From positions 49,037,061 to 49,101,060 of the forward strand of contig OX638369.1 of NCBI GenBank assembly GCA_951812925.1: a stretch of DNA of 64,000 nt. The letters run 5' to 3'. Origin of the DNA: Calliopum simillimum. Lineage: Eukaryota; Arthropoda; Insecta; Diptera; Lauxaniidae. Under the pieces are notes generated by a model. The model ran no database searches. It was not told the DNA's origin and was given only the letters and a program-made list of their open reading frames with translations. The translations under genes were made by a program, and so were the position numbers. Within the stretch, counting starts at the first letter, position 1, and each line of letters starts with the position of its first letter. Shown here piece after piece: positions 46,262-58,404 of the stretch.

Positions 46262-47468
46262 ACACCTTGACTTGAAATGAAGCCATATACAAAAATTTAG
46301 CGAAATCCGAGATGTGCAATCCAAATCTTGTAACGCTTCTTCTATCGATCTATGCCTGATTTCTCTATTTGACTTTCTATATAAGTTTGCGAAACCTCCA
46401 AAAACACTCCTATTATTTGACACTACTAAAAATAATGAGCGAAAAACTTACCGTACAACAAACAATAATAATGACAAAAATATATGAAGCACTTCATTAA
46501 ATAAAATGAGATTTTTGATTTAAGTTAAAAGTTTTTTCCATTTTTTTTTTACAAAACACGCATGCAAAACAAAACCACTTGCAGTAAAAAAACAAATAGT
46601 AGTAGAAAATATGAATAGTAGTAGAAAACATGAATATGCAAGACAGACAAAAAAAAAAGTTTTCCAAATCAGGACTTTTGTTACTGCAGTTTTTTTTGTT
46701 GTATTTTTGTTTTGATTGTACGCATTCACATGTGCACTGCTCCTCTCAATGTTATTGCTGCATGGTAGGTACTTGTGGGAAATCCGTGCGTTTGTTCGCT
46801 GCATCCTTTTTTCTCATTCCTCCATGCTGTTTTGCAATATTTTAATGACATTTGATGAACACATTTTATCAACAACATAACCCAACTTTCAACATTTTTT
46901 TTTTGTTTTGTTCAATATGTAGCAAAATCTATGAACAAAAAAAACACATGGCAACAACAGTGTGACAACACGGCAACAATGTGGCGTTGCATTGCAACAG
47001 TGTTGCCAACAACTGCTGCTGCTATGTTTTGTGTAGTACGTGTCCTGACCCAGTTTTACCAAATCTTTTTTGTATATTTTTGCAAAGCAAATTAATTTAA
47101 ATAACAATGGCGCAAAAAGAATACAGCAAAAGTAGAAAAACCTAAAAAAAAATATCTCCAACATTAATTTGACAGTTGAGTTTTTATTCAGAATAACAAG
47201 GAAAATTGTAGTTACTCATTGTTGTACATACAACAAATTGATAAATTTTGTGTATTTATTTTTATTTTTAGTTTTCATTTTTTTAACTCAAAATTCAATT
47301 AAAAGTTATCTCTTGTGCAACAGTGTAGTAGCGTGTTTAATTTTGATTTTTAATTTTTTTTTTTCTCTATGAGACATCAAATTTTTCATTTCAAAACTGT
47401 TAATTGGAATATTAAAATGTTTTAACACCGGAAATAATATAAAAAAAATGCAAAATAACTATAGAAAA
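46262..47468. other. Non-coding DNA, no gene seen
   Basis: CAA/CAG-rich and T-rich stretches. Overlapping frames at 46520-47164 have no recognisable domain and are low-complexity translations. Confidence 0.55.
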
Positions 47469-47470
47469 AT

Positions 47471-48175
47471 TCATCCTACCATAGGCGGATCGTTACATTT
47501 TTTCGCTTTCCTTTATTTTTTCATTTTTTTTTAATCGTTAATAAGCGCTTCCAAAATGTTTGTTTTTTAAACACAGCATTGACATTATTAAAAGCAAATC
47601 CGTTTTGAGTTCGTTTTTAATGCACGTTATGGGTTCATAACGGATCCTCATCCATTTTTGTGCACACTGGGTTAGCATTAATTAAAGCAAATCCGTTTTG
47701 AGATCGTATTTGAAGTATTTACGGGTTCGAAACGGATTAACCCAGGTTCGAATCTTACCACAGGTGGATTTTTATTCTTTTTTTTTCTTATTTTTTTTTT
47801 TCTTTTTATAATTTTTTTTTAATTGTTACTAAACGCATTAAAAGGTTTTTTTTTTTTTTTTGTTAATCAATAGCATTAACATTTTTTTTCAAAACGAATT
47901 CGTTTTTACGTACGTTTCGGATTTAAAACGAGGGTATCACTGCGGATTTTCCCGGGTTCGAATCCTACCATAGGCGGATCGTTATGTTTTTTTTTTTTTT
48001 GTTTTTTTATTATTATTGTTTTTTTTTTCTTTAATCGCTAATATGCGCTTCCGAATTGTTTTTTTTTTTTTTTTTAATCACAGCATTAACATTATTAAAA
48101 GCAAATCCGTTTTGAATTCGTTTTTGATGTACGTTACGGGTTCGAAACGGATCCTCATTCGTTTTTGTGCACATT
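47471..48175 (+). repeat. Three degenerate ~240-bp tandem units with tRNA-like box B
   Basis: Units start near 47471, 47746 and 47959. Each opens with CCTACCATAGGCGGATCGTT or TTACCACAGGTGGA, followed by a long T tract and a TAATCGYTAATAWGCGCTTC-like word. Later parts share an AGCATTRACATTATTAAAAG-like word, AGCAAATCCGTTTTGA and YACGGGTTCGAAACGGAT. Junctions before units 2 and 3 read CCAGGTTCGAATCTTACC and CCGGGTTCGAATCCTACC, which look like tRNA T-arms (box B). A tRNA-derived SINE array or tandem tRNA relics are both possible. Confidence 0.65.
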
Positions 48176-48357
48176 CCCAGTGTGCCAGACTGTTCATATC
48201 TCCGCTTTTTTACCCGTTACTGATCCGTTTGCGGGAGAAATTCCAAAAAAAAAAAAAAACGATTCGCTTTTTTTTTGGGAATCTGTCCCGCCAACGGATC
48301 AGTAACGGATCCGGAACGGATAAAAAAGCGAAGATTTGAACCGTCTGGCACACTGGG
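48176..48357. mobile_element. MITE with CCCAGTGTGCCAGAC termini (182 bp)
   Basis: Terminal inverted repeats of about 70 bp: CCCAGTGTGCCAGAC and CCGCTTTTTTACCCGTTACTG on the left mirror CAGTAACGGATCCGG and GTCTGGCACACTGGG on the right. The centre is a short A/T run. A lone copy of the terminus, CACACTGGGTTAGC, is at 47662. Non-coding; superfamily unknown. Confidence 0.88.
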
Positions 48358-48424
48358 TTAGGTTTTTTTGGTTTTTCAATAACTTATTGAGCTTAGTAAA
48401 ACAAATGTCATTTGAATCATAACT

Positions 48425-48495
48425 GTTGCGTTAGGTCGGTTCATAGGACAGTCGACTCATATAACTTGGAAGTTACAGGATCGATTTTCAGTAAA
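48425..48495 (+). repeat. tRNA-like relic (Met-like anticodon loop)
   Basis: Contains TAGGTCGGTTCATAGG (box-A-like), GACTCATATAAC around an anticodon-like CAT, and CAGGATCGATTTTC as a decayed box B. A poly-A/poly-T stretch follows. Stem pairing is poor, so it is not a functional tRNA gene; a SINE head is the alternative. Confidence 0.35.
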
Positions 48496-48844
48496 CAAGA
48501 AAACATTTTTTTTTTTTAATTTATTAAAAAAGTTTGGAAAATGTTGTTTAATAAACCTAAAAAAACACTAAGAAAATGTTTATTAAAAAAATTTAATAAC
48601 GATTTTAAAATATTGTTTAAAAGCATTTGGAATACATTGTATTAAAACATTTATAATAAGCTTTTTCCAAATGTTTTTCATAAGCTTGCTATGAAGCGTT
48701 TACAATTTAAAATCAACAATTTTCACACATTTTGCAAGTTAATTCCCAAACGAAATGTTTCCTACAATAAGCTTATAATAAGTTATTTTCCAAACGTTTT
48801 TGTTTTTTGGGATAATTATTATAAATGATCTTAGTGTTGCTTTT

Positions 48845-49085
48845 TATTTTTGTGTGGGCGCGCCCGAGCGGTAGGCTGGTACGCCAACCGATTTTGCTCA
48901 TTTTTAACTCAAGAAGCTAATTTTGAAGACTTTAGCATCGAATTATCTTGCTTTGTTTTTTGAAAAGATTTTTTCCATGGGGGCATACAAATAGACGAAC
49001 TAGGTTATGTCGATTTAGGATGTGACGCTTATTGAAAATGTGTACTTTTTGGTTTTGCAAACGCTAGATAAGTTGAAACATATAA
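48845..49085 (+). mobile_element. Diverged fragment of the 5.8/27.9-kb dispersed element
   Basis: Shares GCGGTAGGC, a CCGATTTTGCTCATTTT-like word, GCTAATTTTGAAGACTTT, GAATTATCTTGCT and GTCGATTTAGGATGTGACGC with the 3' half of that family. It is more diverged than the other copies and lacks the GTGCCACGCC units. Confidence 0.65.
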
Positions 49086-49089
49086 TAAT

Positions 49090-52000
49090 CTTTTTGAGCA
49101 ACAAAAATGTTTGTGTCTTCAAAAAAGTTCATTCTGCGTTACTGTTGCTTGAACCATCAAAAAGATTCCAATTATCGTCAGCGGATAGTGCTTAAACGCT
49201 TTAACTATAGAATGCAGTTTAGTTTTAGTTTGATTGCAGAGCATTAAAAGGTTAGATTGTAATAAAAAGTATAGATAGTTTTGCTATCAAATTTTCTCAA
49301 TTATTGTGATGGAGATAAAGGCATTTAAATGCATAAAATTAATTGCGATTTTGATTGTATCAGACGTTAAACTCGTATACAACTCTTAAACTTACACATT
49401 TTTTTTTTCAAGTTAAAAATTTCGACCACTTTTGATTTAAACATGGCAACACTTAATTTTTTGTTTACATTAAAAACAAACAGAAGTGCATGTGTTTTCT
49501 ATTTTACCTATTTTTTGGCGCATTGCACAACCGTAGTTAGTCATTCTTTTTTTATAAATACGCATACAAAAACTACGTTGCTTTATGTGCCACTATTTTG
49601 TTTTGATAAGATAAAATCGTCACGGGAAATTAAAATCAGCTGTGTTTGTGTTGATTCTATGGTCTCCATATTGTTTTCTTACTCAAATACACGTTCAAAG
49701 AAAACATTACTTTCAAAAAAGCAAATAGTACGCACATTCTCTATACAAATTTTTAATTTTTTGTTATCATCTATGCCTGCTTTAACAAGGTACTGAACTG
49801 TCAAGGTGACTCGCATAAATTTGTACAGATGCATAAATAATTTTAATAACAAAATTACAAATTCCCAGTTTAGTTGAGCTAAGTGAGCTGAAGTGCAAAA
49901 TGTAGGGTAATATCAATTTGGTCTCAATGGATTCTTTCAAACTTTTGTTTTATTTAAAATCCATGTCAAGACCAATAAGCTTATTTTATCGTTAAAATTT
50001 AGTTGTTAGCAAATTAATTGATTACAAGTTTCCAAAGTGAGACTTTTATGCTAAGGAAATTCGTTCTTATTAAAGATTTCCTAAACTTCTACTTTTTATT
50101 ATTTCTCCAGAAAAAAGATGCCGACACTGCGACACACAGTTTTAATCAAAAAGCTCCGAAATAAAAAAGTTATTAAAACCACGCATTTTAAACATTTTCC
50201 AGCTTCTTCTTCGATATTTTTTAATTTTGTTCAATGTTTTTTTAATATTATTAAAAAAAGTAACTTATCGTACTCGCATTTTAAGAGTTCAATCTCAGGA
50301 TTTTTATGCAATCAAAACCACATGTAATTTCAATTTTTCTTTCTCCCTCTCTCACTGCTCTGCTTTTTTATATACATGCACCTAAACAAAAATGTTCAAT
50401 AGTCAGTACATAGTCTTCACAGCACTGCAATCAAACCATAACTCAGTCAACGTGCCAGCGCTTGTATACCATCTGGCGGCGGTAGTTGGAACCTTCGAAT
50501 AACTCTCAAAACTTTCTTGATTATTCCAACAACAGCTAAGTCGAGCGTATGTATACTCTGTATTTTACATGAACCTTCTGCATGATTTCGCTAATTGCTT
50601 TTATTTCGTACTATGCTAATTCATCTTATATTAGGGGCTGTCCATAAAACTCTTTAAGCTAAAACTGATCTTTTTGTACTATATGACGGTAGCTTGCAGT
50701 AAGATGAAAATTATACACAACATGACGCTTGCTCGAAACCGCTCTTTGAATTTTATTGACAAGGCCTTTAGATGCGGCTGATGGTTTGTCACAGCAGGCT
50801 GCAAGAAAGACTTAATTCTATTGCAGATTTTTATGTTGCGTTACTTTAAAATGTTTTTGAAGTTTTGTAAAACTTTTTCCAAACATTTCTTAATTTTTCA
50901 CTATGAAAAAATGTGGTGTCTTTAATGGGTCAAAAATATTTAAAAATTTCCGCAAAGATAAATGTGTCAAATTACTCGTGAGTACTAAAAGAAAAAAAAA
51001 AAAAGTTTTAAAATTGGATAATTCAACTTAAAACTTTTTGAAAAAAGCTCAAAAACGGTATATTTGAAAAAACCACAACAAACCAAAACAAAAATTGATG
51101 TATTTGCCAATGCTGAAACCAATCTGGCCTCAGAATTGCTCTGTCACGTATGGTTTTTTTGATATATTCTAACTTAAAAGTTCAAAAACACGATTTTCAA
51201 AGCTATAAAGAGGACGTACGAAATTGTTTTACTCACTTCTTTCGAATGCATCTCTAGTTCTATTCTTTGTCTATGAATTGGTCTTATTTGATTTTTCTTT
51301 AGAAAGTAATAACCTCTTCAAAATGATTTCTAAATTTTGAAATAACCATAAATATATCACATAACACTCAAAAAATAAAGCTGATCCGATAAGGAGAATT
51401 GGAGATATCTTATTTTGTAGGTGAGAGCTTCATTAAAACTTTAAAAGCATTTATGTTCAAAACTAAAAATTTAAAAAAGAAATTTTACTCACATAAGTAA
51501 AAAAACAGTTATCGAGCAAATCCGAAATGTTAAGGTTTGTAAAATAATGTAATGTTATAATGCGTTTGTGTCTGATTCCAATTTTTTTCAGTCTTGAAGT
51601 TAAAATGACGATTATATATTTTCTAGGTCAGTGTAATTAGCAAAATACAAATATTTATTTTATAATTTTTCATCTATGTAATTTGTTGAATTTATCATTA
51701 AGTACTTGTTATAATTATAATCATTTTCTTTAAAAAATAAATGTTTTTTACGAAAAGTCAATGTAACTGAAATCATAAATTATTATATAAAAATTATAGG
51801 TTATAAATTTAAGGCGGGGTTAACGCCTCCTAAAGCGACTTAGCGCTTAAAATTAACAATATGACTTGGGCATAAAACAAAACTTCATTTAAAATTTCCC
51901 CCTTAGGGCAAAATGTAGGAGATTTCCTACTAAATTAACTTCATTAATGAATAAGATTTTATTTTCTTATATACGAAAGTTTTTGTGTTTGTGTGTGTGC

Positions 52001-53575
52001 ATCATTAAGATTTTTTTGCTTTTGTTTTATTACGAGAAAGAAAAATTCATGACTAATTTAAGTTAATCATCGGTTGAAGCGTCATTAAAAATTAAAAAAA
52101 AAACTTTTAAAGACAAAAGAAACCCCCACAGTATGTAGCAGGTGATTTTTTATGGGGCATTGGTTCATTTCGTAATTATCACAATTTATATGGAAAATCA
52201 AAGGCAAAGAAGATGCATTTGCTGGCATGCACCACATAATTAGCAGCCACTGCGATAGCTAAGAGAATTTAGGAAAGAATTAAAATCAAAACAAATTACA
52301 TATTTAATAATTTATGCATAAGAGTTGCCAGATATAAAGAACAGAAACAAATATAAAAAATAAAAATTTTATTATAATTTTTAAATTTGTTCACGCTCCC
52401 ATTAGCCTTAAAAATTTTTGTCTTCTTTGGCAAAATTTTTCAAATCAAATGGAGACAAAAAAAAAAAAATATTTATCCCAAAAATTATGCAAATCAGTTT
52501 ATTGCTCTGTGACATACCTGGCAGCATCAAAAACAAAAAAAAAAAAAAAAAATAAATAGTAAAAATCACCTTAAACAACAACAATGCGAGCATCGACAAC
52601 AACAATTCTATAGTTCTCTTTGGCTAAAATACCTTTAAATGCCAGCTTAAATCTGTCAGCCGCCCGCCTATCTATCTACCTCTTTTTCGTTTTTGCTTTA
52701 ACATTTGGCTCGTACTTACTGGTATTTCTTCTTATCTTTGTCTATTCTGTTACTTTTCGTTGATGTTTCTTGTTATTCGCATTTTCTTAGTAAGTAGTTC
52801 AGTGTCTTTAGGTTTTTATTTTTTAAAGTTCTTCCGACGTGTGCAAAATGTGTAAAATCGAAAATGTTAGTTATTTGAAAATTTCGAAATTATTGAAAAA
52901 TTTAGTAAGAAAATTGGAGAATTTATGAAAAGTTCGTAGCACGCTGATGGTGTCGATGTACAAATATATTTGGTAAAACTACCAAATTTTAAAACATAAA
53001 TTCCCTAAAGGTTGGAGAATTACTAATATAAACCCAATTCTCAAAAGCAGCAAGGTTACGTTCTAGAAATGGACTCCTCAGAACCATCCTTTATCATTAT
53101 AGCAATACCCAGACAATTCGTTCTGTGGTCGTGTGATATTATTGCGACTGATTTCTTCAGAAGCTGTGACATCGGTAGTTTTAAAAGGAATATTTCCAGA
53201 AACTATTCCATCTCTCCACTCTTTCTCTGATCACTCAGTTTTTTCAATTTCAAACAAAGTCTACAGATACTGGACTATGCATTATTTTTATAAATTTTTT
53301 TTTTTTTCAAATTTTCAACACTTCTTCGTTGACCTAAAATAAAAACTTTATGTGAAGACGCTACAAACAGTGGATGCTGGGCCTAAAAACATATGACAAT
53401 AACAACAATAATAGCATACAACAATTTTACTTACAGGGTTGCCGCCTATCAAAAACCTGCCCTGAAAAAAATGTAATTTTATACAAGACTGAGTAAACCC
53501 TTTTGGGTATGTTTTTGGTGAAATCTGTTTACAGTATCACTAATTTGCAATCTAAAAAAGCATTTAGAGATACGA
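49090..53575. other. Non-coding DNA, no gene seen
   Basis: Short frames at 49443-49796, 50118-50327 and 52408-52605 are T- or A-rich translations. A lone TIR-like word GGGGCTGTCCATAAA at 50635 resembles the left end of the 27.1-kb MITE. Copies of the GCACTGCAATCAAAC motif lie at 49209 (inverted) and 50421. A weak splice-like junction is at 51420/51421. Confidence 0.5.
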
Positions 53576-53579
53576 GGAG

Positions 53580-54277
53580 TAGTAATATCAACTAACACTA
53601 ATATCAATAGCTAAAATCTGGCAACACCATAATAAAGTTTGACATTTTTAGCATAAACGTACTCACAACGTTTTATTTGTTTTTTTTTTACAGTGAGTTA
53701 AGAAAATCAATTTTGCCAAAAAATGGAAATTTTTATTTATTTATTTATTTATTTATTTAAGTCTTTGGAACAGATCCTTACAGACTGAGACAATTTGAAT
53801 AAATATGAAGTAAGATAAGGTTAGAGAAGGTTTTCGTTGGATTATTTTTCGGAACTTTCGACGTGGATTATCTCAACAAGAATGTGTCGATGAACTCAAT
53901 TCTTTGTATGGCGATAAAGCACCATCAAAAACCACAGTATTCCGTGAAAATTGTCCAAAATCGGTTGTTGTGCCACAAAACATCGATGCTGTGCATGAAC
54001 TGATAATGCAAGATCGTCATGTGACATATTGTAAGATAGAGGCATTCTTGCACATTAGTTCCACTTCAATACATTCGATTTTGCATGAACACTTAGTTGT
54101 AAAAAAAAATTTGTTCTGGTTGAATACCCCATAATTTATCAATCGCTCAAAATAGCATTTATACGTCAAAACGTTGTGAGTACGTTTATGCTAAAAAGTA
54201 TCAAACTTTATTGTGGTTTTTCCATATCTTAGCTATTGACATTAGTGTTGCCAGTTCCCGAAATATAAATAGTACCC
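53580..54277 (+). mobile_element. Mariner-like deletion derivative with retroposon tail inserted
   Basis: The left terminal repeat (partly lost) and the right terminal repeat (about 54160-54277, inverted, ending GGTACTATTTATATTTCGGG when reversed) bracket a short transposase remnant. The frame at 53904-54134 shows MYGDKAPSKTTV, a deletion, then PKSVVVPQNIDAVHELIMQ and STSIHSILHEHLVVKK. It then jumps to the 3' end, so the DDD catalytic domain was deleted internally. The start region (ATGGAAATTT at about 53722) is split by a ~95-bp (TTTA)n-linked insert. It could be mobilised only by another element's enzyme, if at all. Confidence 0.88.
53730..53825 (-). mobile_element. Retroposon 3' end with (TAAA)n tail inside the mariner copy
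   Basis: Read on the minus strand, a ~65-bp body (CAGTCTGTAAGGATCTGTTC, then AAAGACTTAAA) is followed by six or more TAAA units. The 11.3-kb mariner copy is uninterrupted at this point. A short TAAA tail is typical of some non-LTR retroposons and SINEs. Class is inference. Confidence 0.55.
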
Positions 54278-54279
54278 TG

Positions 54280-57200
54280 CGTATAACCGATACAGAGATA
54301 ATGAAGTGACCAAAAAAATGTGTATTGTTTGCTTTCTAAAAAATTGGGTAACATAATTAAATAAGATAAGTCCATAACTATAGAGCCAATATTAAAACAT
54401 CGATTACTTGCAAAAAAATCTGAGAACTACGATTCAATCTAACTTACACCATTTGTAAATATTCTGCCGAGATTATAATTAGCTTAGTTTTAAACAACTA
54501 CCAATTTTTCTTATAATAATATCGCCCCTATACAAGTGAAAAGCACCAAGTCAGTTTTTTCTAAGAAATAAAAATAAATATTAAATGCAATCGAAAATGC
54601 GCCGAACCAAAGTTGAACGGAGAGATATTCCTTTGGCATTCATCCTTAGAATTGACTGAACTTTCACATAGGGGGTAGCCGAGGTCTATAAAATTTCGTC
54701 CATACAATTTGGCCCACCCTAGTAAACATGCATAAAATTTTTGATCTGTAGATTTATGAAAAGTTTTTATGTGTACGAAAATAACCTAAAAATTTAAGAA
54801 CAAAAGTTCATAAAACTCATGCTTTTACGATTAATGAATCGTTCCTAAAATCAAAAAATTTTAATGAAAAAACTTTTTTTTTTGAAAATCAATGAATTTC
54901 GGTGTGTAATTGCCGTTCATGACGCTATATCACCTACGAAATCAACATACACGTAAGCAATTGCATGACTCCCTTACCCCTTTTGTAATGCGTATGTAAG
55001 TAAAAGCCCTAAGGGGTCAGGCAAAATTATGTATGGGATTTTTCCGACATTTTAGACCCCCTTCCCCATGTCAGAAATCGTTGTTTACCCTTTTTTAAAG
55101 AAACCTAAAAAATTTCCTCTCTCACCTCTAAAGTCCTACGTAATTTATCCACGCCCCCTGAGTGGAATAAAATGTTCCAAAAATTTATTTCAAATTCTTA
55201 GCTGTTGGCATCCCTTATGGCAGCTGTTCTGCTACCATTCCATACAACAGCGTTTCATCTTAAGTAAACGTTTTATGCGATTCTTTTTTGTTTTTTGACT
55301 TAACTTGGCCATCAACCTATCCAGCGGATTTATTACTGTTTCTTCCTCTTCTTTTATCAACACGTTTTTATTTTTTTTGTGGTAGCTGTAGCGTGCCTGG
55401 TTATAAAAAATTTTAAAATTTTTTCATCTTCATTCTGGCAGCTTTTTCTTCTTCTTCTTTTTCATTCCACGCTTGAAAAAAAAAAAAAAAATCGCTTACG
55501 TTCAAATAACGTAAATTTCAAAAGTGACGTTACGTTTATGTATTTCATGTTGCTGCTGATAGATACTGTTGATGACGAAGACGACGACGACAATGCCGCG
55601 TCACATCAGTCGTCAGCAGCCAATGCCGCGCTGCCTCTGCTGTTGATTGAAGATCACTGCTTTCGTTGTCGTTACCTTCTGCTGCTACGTTTTCCTGCTT
55701 ATGTCTACCATTGGGTTGGTAATAATAGGTGACAGCAATGTCTGTCTTTGCTGGTGCTCTCTGGAAGTGTTGTTGGAGCAGCAGCGCTGCATATGGCAGC
55801 TGTGATAATAGTGGAAGTTTACATAGTAAAGGCAGAGACAGAGGAATAAATCGCTGCCGCATATTTTTGGGAATTTTGTTTTAAAATCGTTTTCTGATTT
55901 TTCCTTCTTTTTGATGATTATTTTCGTTACCTTTTGTATTTGGGTTTTTTTCTTCTTAAAACCTACCTGTATGCTGAAATTATATGTTAAAAGTTTATCA
56001 CTGCCAGCGTGTGACAAGAGGGAGTGGCGACGATTGATTGGAATTGGGTGCAGCTGCAAAAACTTAAATTTTTATGCTGCTTGTTGAAGGAATACAGTCT
56101 ATTTTTAGGTACTAATTTTAAATTTAAATTTAAGTTTTTATTTTTAGAAAAATAAGCTACATACACTGAGGAAAGAGTACTTAGTTATATTCCCGTCAAA
56201 CAAATTTATTTGGTTGATATATTTAAATAAAATATACATTAATGTTTATCGAATTTTGGCAAATGTTTAGTCGGCTTTGAGAAACGTCCGACATGAAAAT
56301 ATTGAATTACATAGTTTGCGGCAGAACTGAAAAATGTAAAGAAGCCATTAAGAAAGCATATTTTTTGAGTAAATTCAAGTCGGTCTTTAAACTAAATGAA
56401 AAATAAAAGTGTAGTATAAAAGCGTTTAATTTTGACAGCTTGGTTTTTAATGAAACGTCCGGACACAATAGCTGAATGATTTTAGTGAATTATAAGTATA
56501 ATGCCTGGCGATGTTCGTTATCTGACGACACTAATTTTGGATGTTTTAATTATTGATATCTCGCATTTTTGATACCAAATGGTGCAGCATTATATACGCC
56601 AGCTTAAAAAATTCTTTCGATATGTACCTGCATTTTTTATCATGTTGAAAGTTTGACTGTATCAGTTTCAGTTTATCTATAGCACATTAATTTACATAAT
56701 TAAAATGATAGCATCAGTAACAGTAAAAATTTATGATTAAAAATTTTTATAAAAATAAAAAAATAACAATAATAATCCCCCTACACACATGCTATTAAAA
56801 AATTTAATATGACATTTTCTTATCAGCCACATCTTGCAGTGTTGCCATAGCTATATTATGTGAGTGTGTGCGTTTTTTTTATGTATATCCCCAGGTAATT
56901 TCTTCTTATCTGCTTATTAAAATCAGCTTTTAAAGTTGTTGGCCTTTGTTTTGCTGCTCTCATACTACTGGTTCTTGTAAATCAAAAATCAAAGTTGTTG
57001 CGCTCATTTGAAAACCAAAAATTTCTACACCAAAAAAGATAGCAATCAGCAGCAAGCCATGAAGATGCCATTAAACAGGCCTGTCCTGCTCTTTTATGTT
57101 GCACGCGTGCCATAGCAAATTATCAGTTTTATGAAACTGGTATTTTTTCGAATAGAATTTCGCACAGGTAGCTTTCTAAGTATTCTGTGTATAAACAATA

Positions 57201-57355
57201 CCGAGAAAGGTCAAAACTTGAATATGTGTAGTACCGAAATATATTTAGCTATTTATGCTCTCTAATTAAAGAATTTTTCGACCTTTCTTGTTGTCAAACT
57301 TGGTCAAAATTCTGTGTCATATCTCGTCCACAAAGGTACATGTCACTACCTTTTT
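54280..57355. other. Non-coding DNA with a possible MITE end
   Basis: At about 54940-55155 the right edge, inverted, reads GGGGGCGTGGATAAATTACG and resembles the termini at 27.1 kb; the left end was not found. GAC/GAT-rich DNA at 55560-55600 gives acidic spurious frames. No gene recognised. Confidence 0.5.
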
Positions 57356-57359
57356 TTGA

Positions 57360-58400
57360 AGTAAAATTTTTTTGGCCTCGTTTGTGGCGACTTTTTTTGG
57401 CGACACATTTTTTGACACTTTGATTGGCAACAAATTTTTGATATTTTTTTGGTCGATACTTTTTTTCGCGACATTTTTTGACACTTTTGTTGTCAACATA
57501 TTTTTCGATACTTTTTTTCGACACTTTTGTTGTAAACATATTTTTCGATACTTTTTTGGTGACCTGTTTTTTCGACAACTTTGTTGGCAACATATCGTAT
57601 TTTTCGACACATTATTAGACACTTTGGTTGGCAACATATTTTTCTATACTTTTTTTCGACACTTTTTTGGCGACACATTCTTCGAAACTTTTGTTGGTAA
57701 CATATTTTTCGAAAAACAACAACACTTTGCGATATTATTTTCGTCAACATATTTTTCGACACTTTGTGTCGGCCTTCTTTCGATACTTTTTTTTGACACT
57801 TTTTATGGCGACATATTTTTCGACACTTTTTTGACACTATTTTTGTCGACACTTTTTTGGTGACATATTTTCTGACAAATTTGTTGGCGACATATTTGTC
57901 GACACTCTTTCGACACATTTTTCGACACTATTTTTGTCGATCTTCTTTTTGGTGACACATTTTTCGAAACTTTTGTTGGCGACATATTTTTCGACACTTT
58001 TTTGGCGACACATTCTTCGAAACTTTTGTTTGCAACATATTTTTCGAAAAACTTTTGACAACACTTTGCGATACTATTTTCGTCAACATATTTTTCGACA
58101 CTTTTTGTCGACCTTCTTTCGAGAAATTTGTTGGCGACATATTTGTCGACACTCTTTCGACACTATTTTGGTCGACACTTTTCTGGCGACACAGTTTTTG
58201 ACATTTTTTCCGATCTTTTTTTTGGGGGACACATTTTTGGAAACTTTTGTTGGCGACATATTTTTCGACACTTTGACGACACATTTATCGACACTTTTAT
58301 TGGCAACACATTTTGAAACATATTTGTTGGAGACACACTTCTTGACACTTATAGGCGACACATTTTTTAACACTCTTTTGACGACAATTTTTCGACCCCA
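57360..58400. repeat. Complex minisatellite based on CGACAC units
   Basis: About 1 kb of irregular 25-40-bp units combining TTTTTCGACACTTTT with TTGGCGACATATTTTT or TTGGCAACATATTTTT. Higher-order copies exist: GGCGACACATTCTTCGAAAC occurs at 57669 and 58004, with matching DNA for over 100 bp after each. TTGGCGACATATTTGTCGAC recurs at about 57885 and 58131. Stop codons are rare on both strands, so long frames appear both ways (up to 211 codons forward; lysine/serine/valine-rich in reverse). I treat them as spurious because all derive from the repeat. Contrast with the AT-rich flanks is sharp. Confidence 0.93.
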
Positions 58401-58404
58401 CCCA

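Noticed and set aside
50635..50655. MITE terminus GGGGCTGTCCATAAA
   Set aside because: Only one end is visible; no inverted partner within 1 kb, so no element is called.
52995..53075. Reverse-transcriptase-like peptide (FPKGWRITNINPILKSSK)
   Set aside because: It faintly resembles the region before the non-LTR RT 'RPIS' motif, but the next residues do not fit in any frame; too weak to annotate.
55533..55732. Acidic frame with DEDDDDN run
   Set aside because: It derives from GAC/GAT simple repeat DNA and overlaps equally long frames on the other strand.
56870..56900. ATCCCCAG/GTAATT on the plus strand
   Set aside because: The 5' splice half is poor and the pyrimidine tract is broken by purines.
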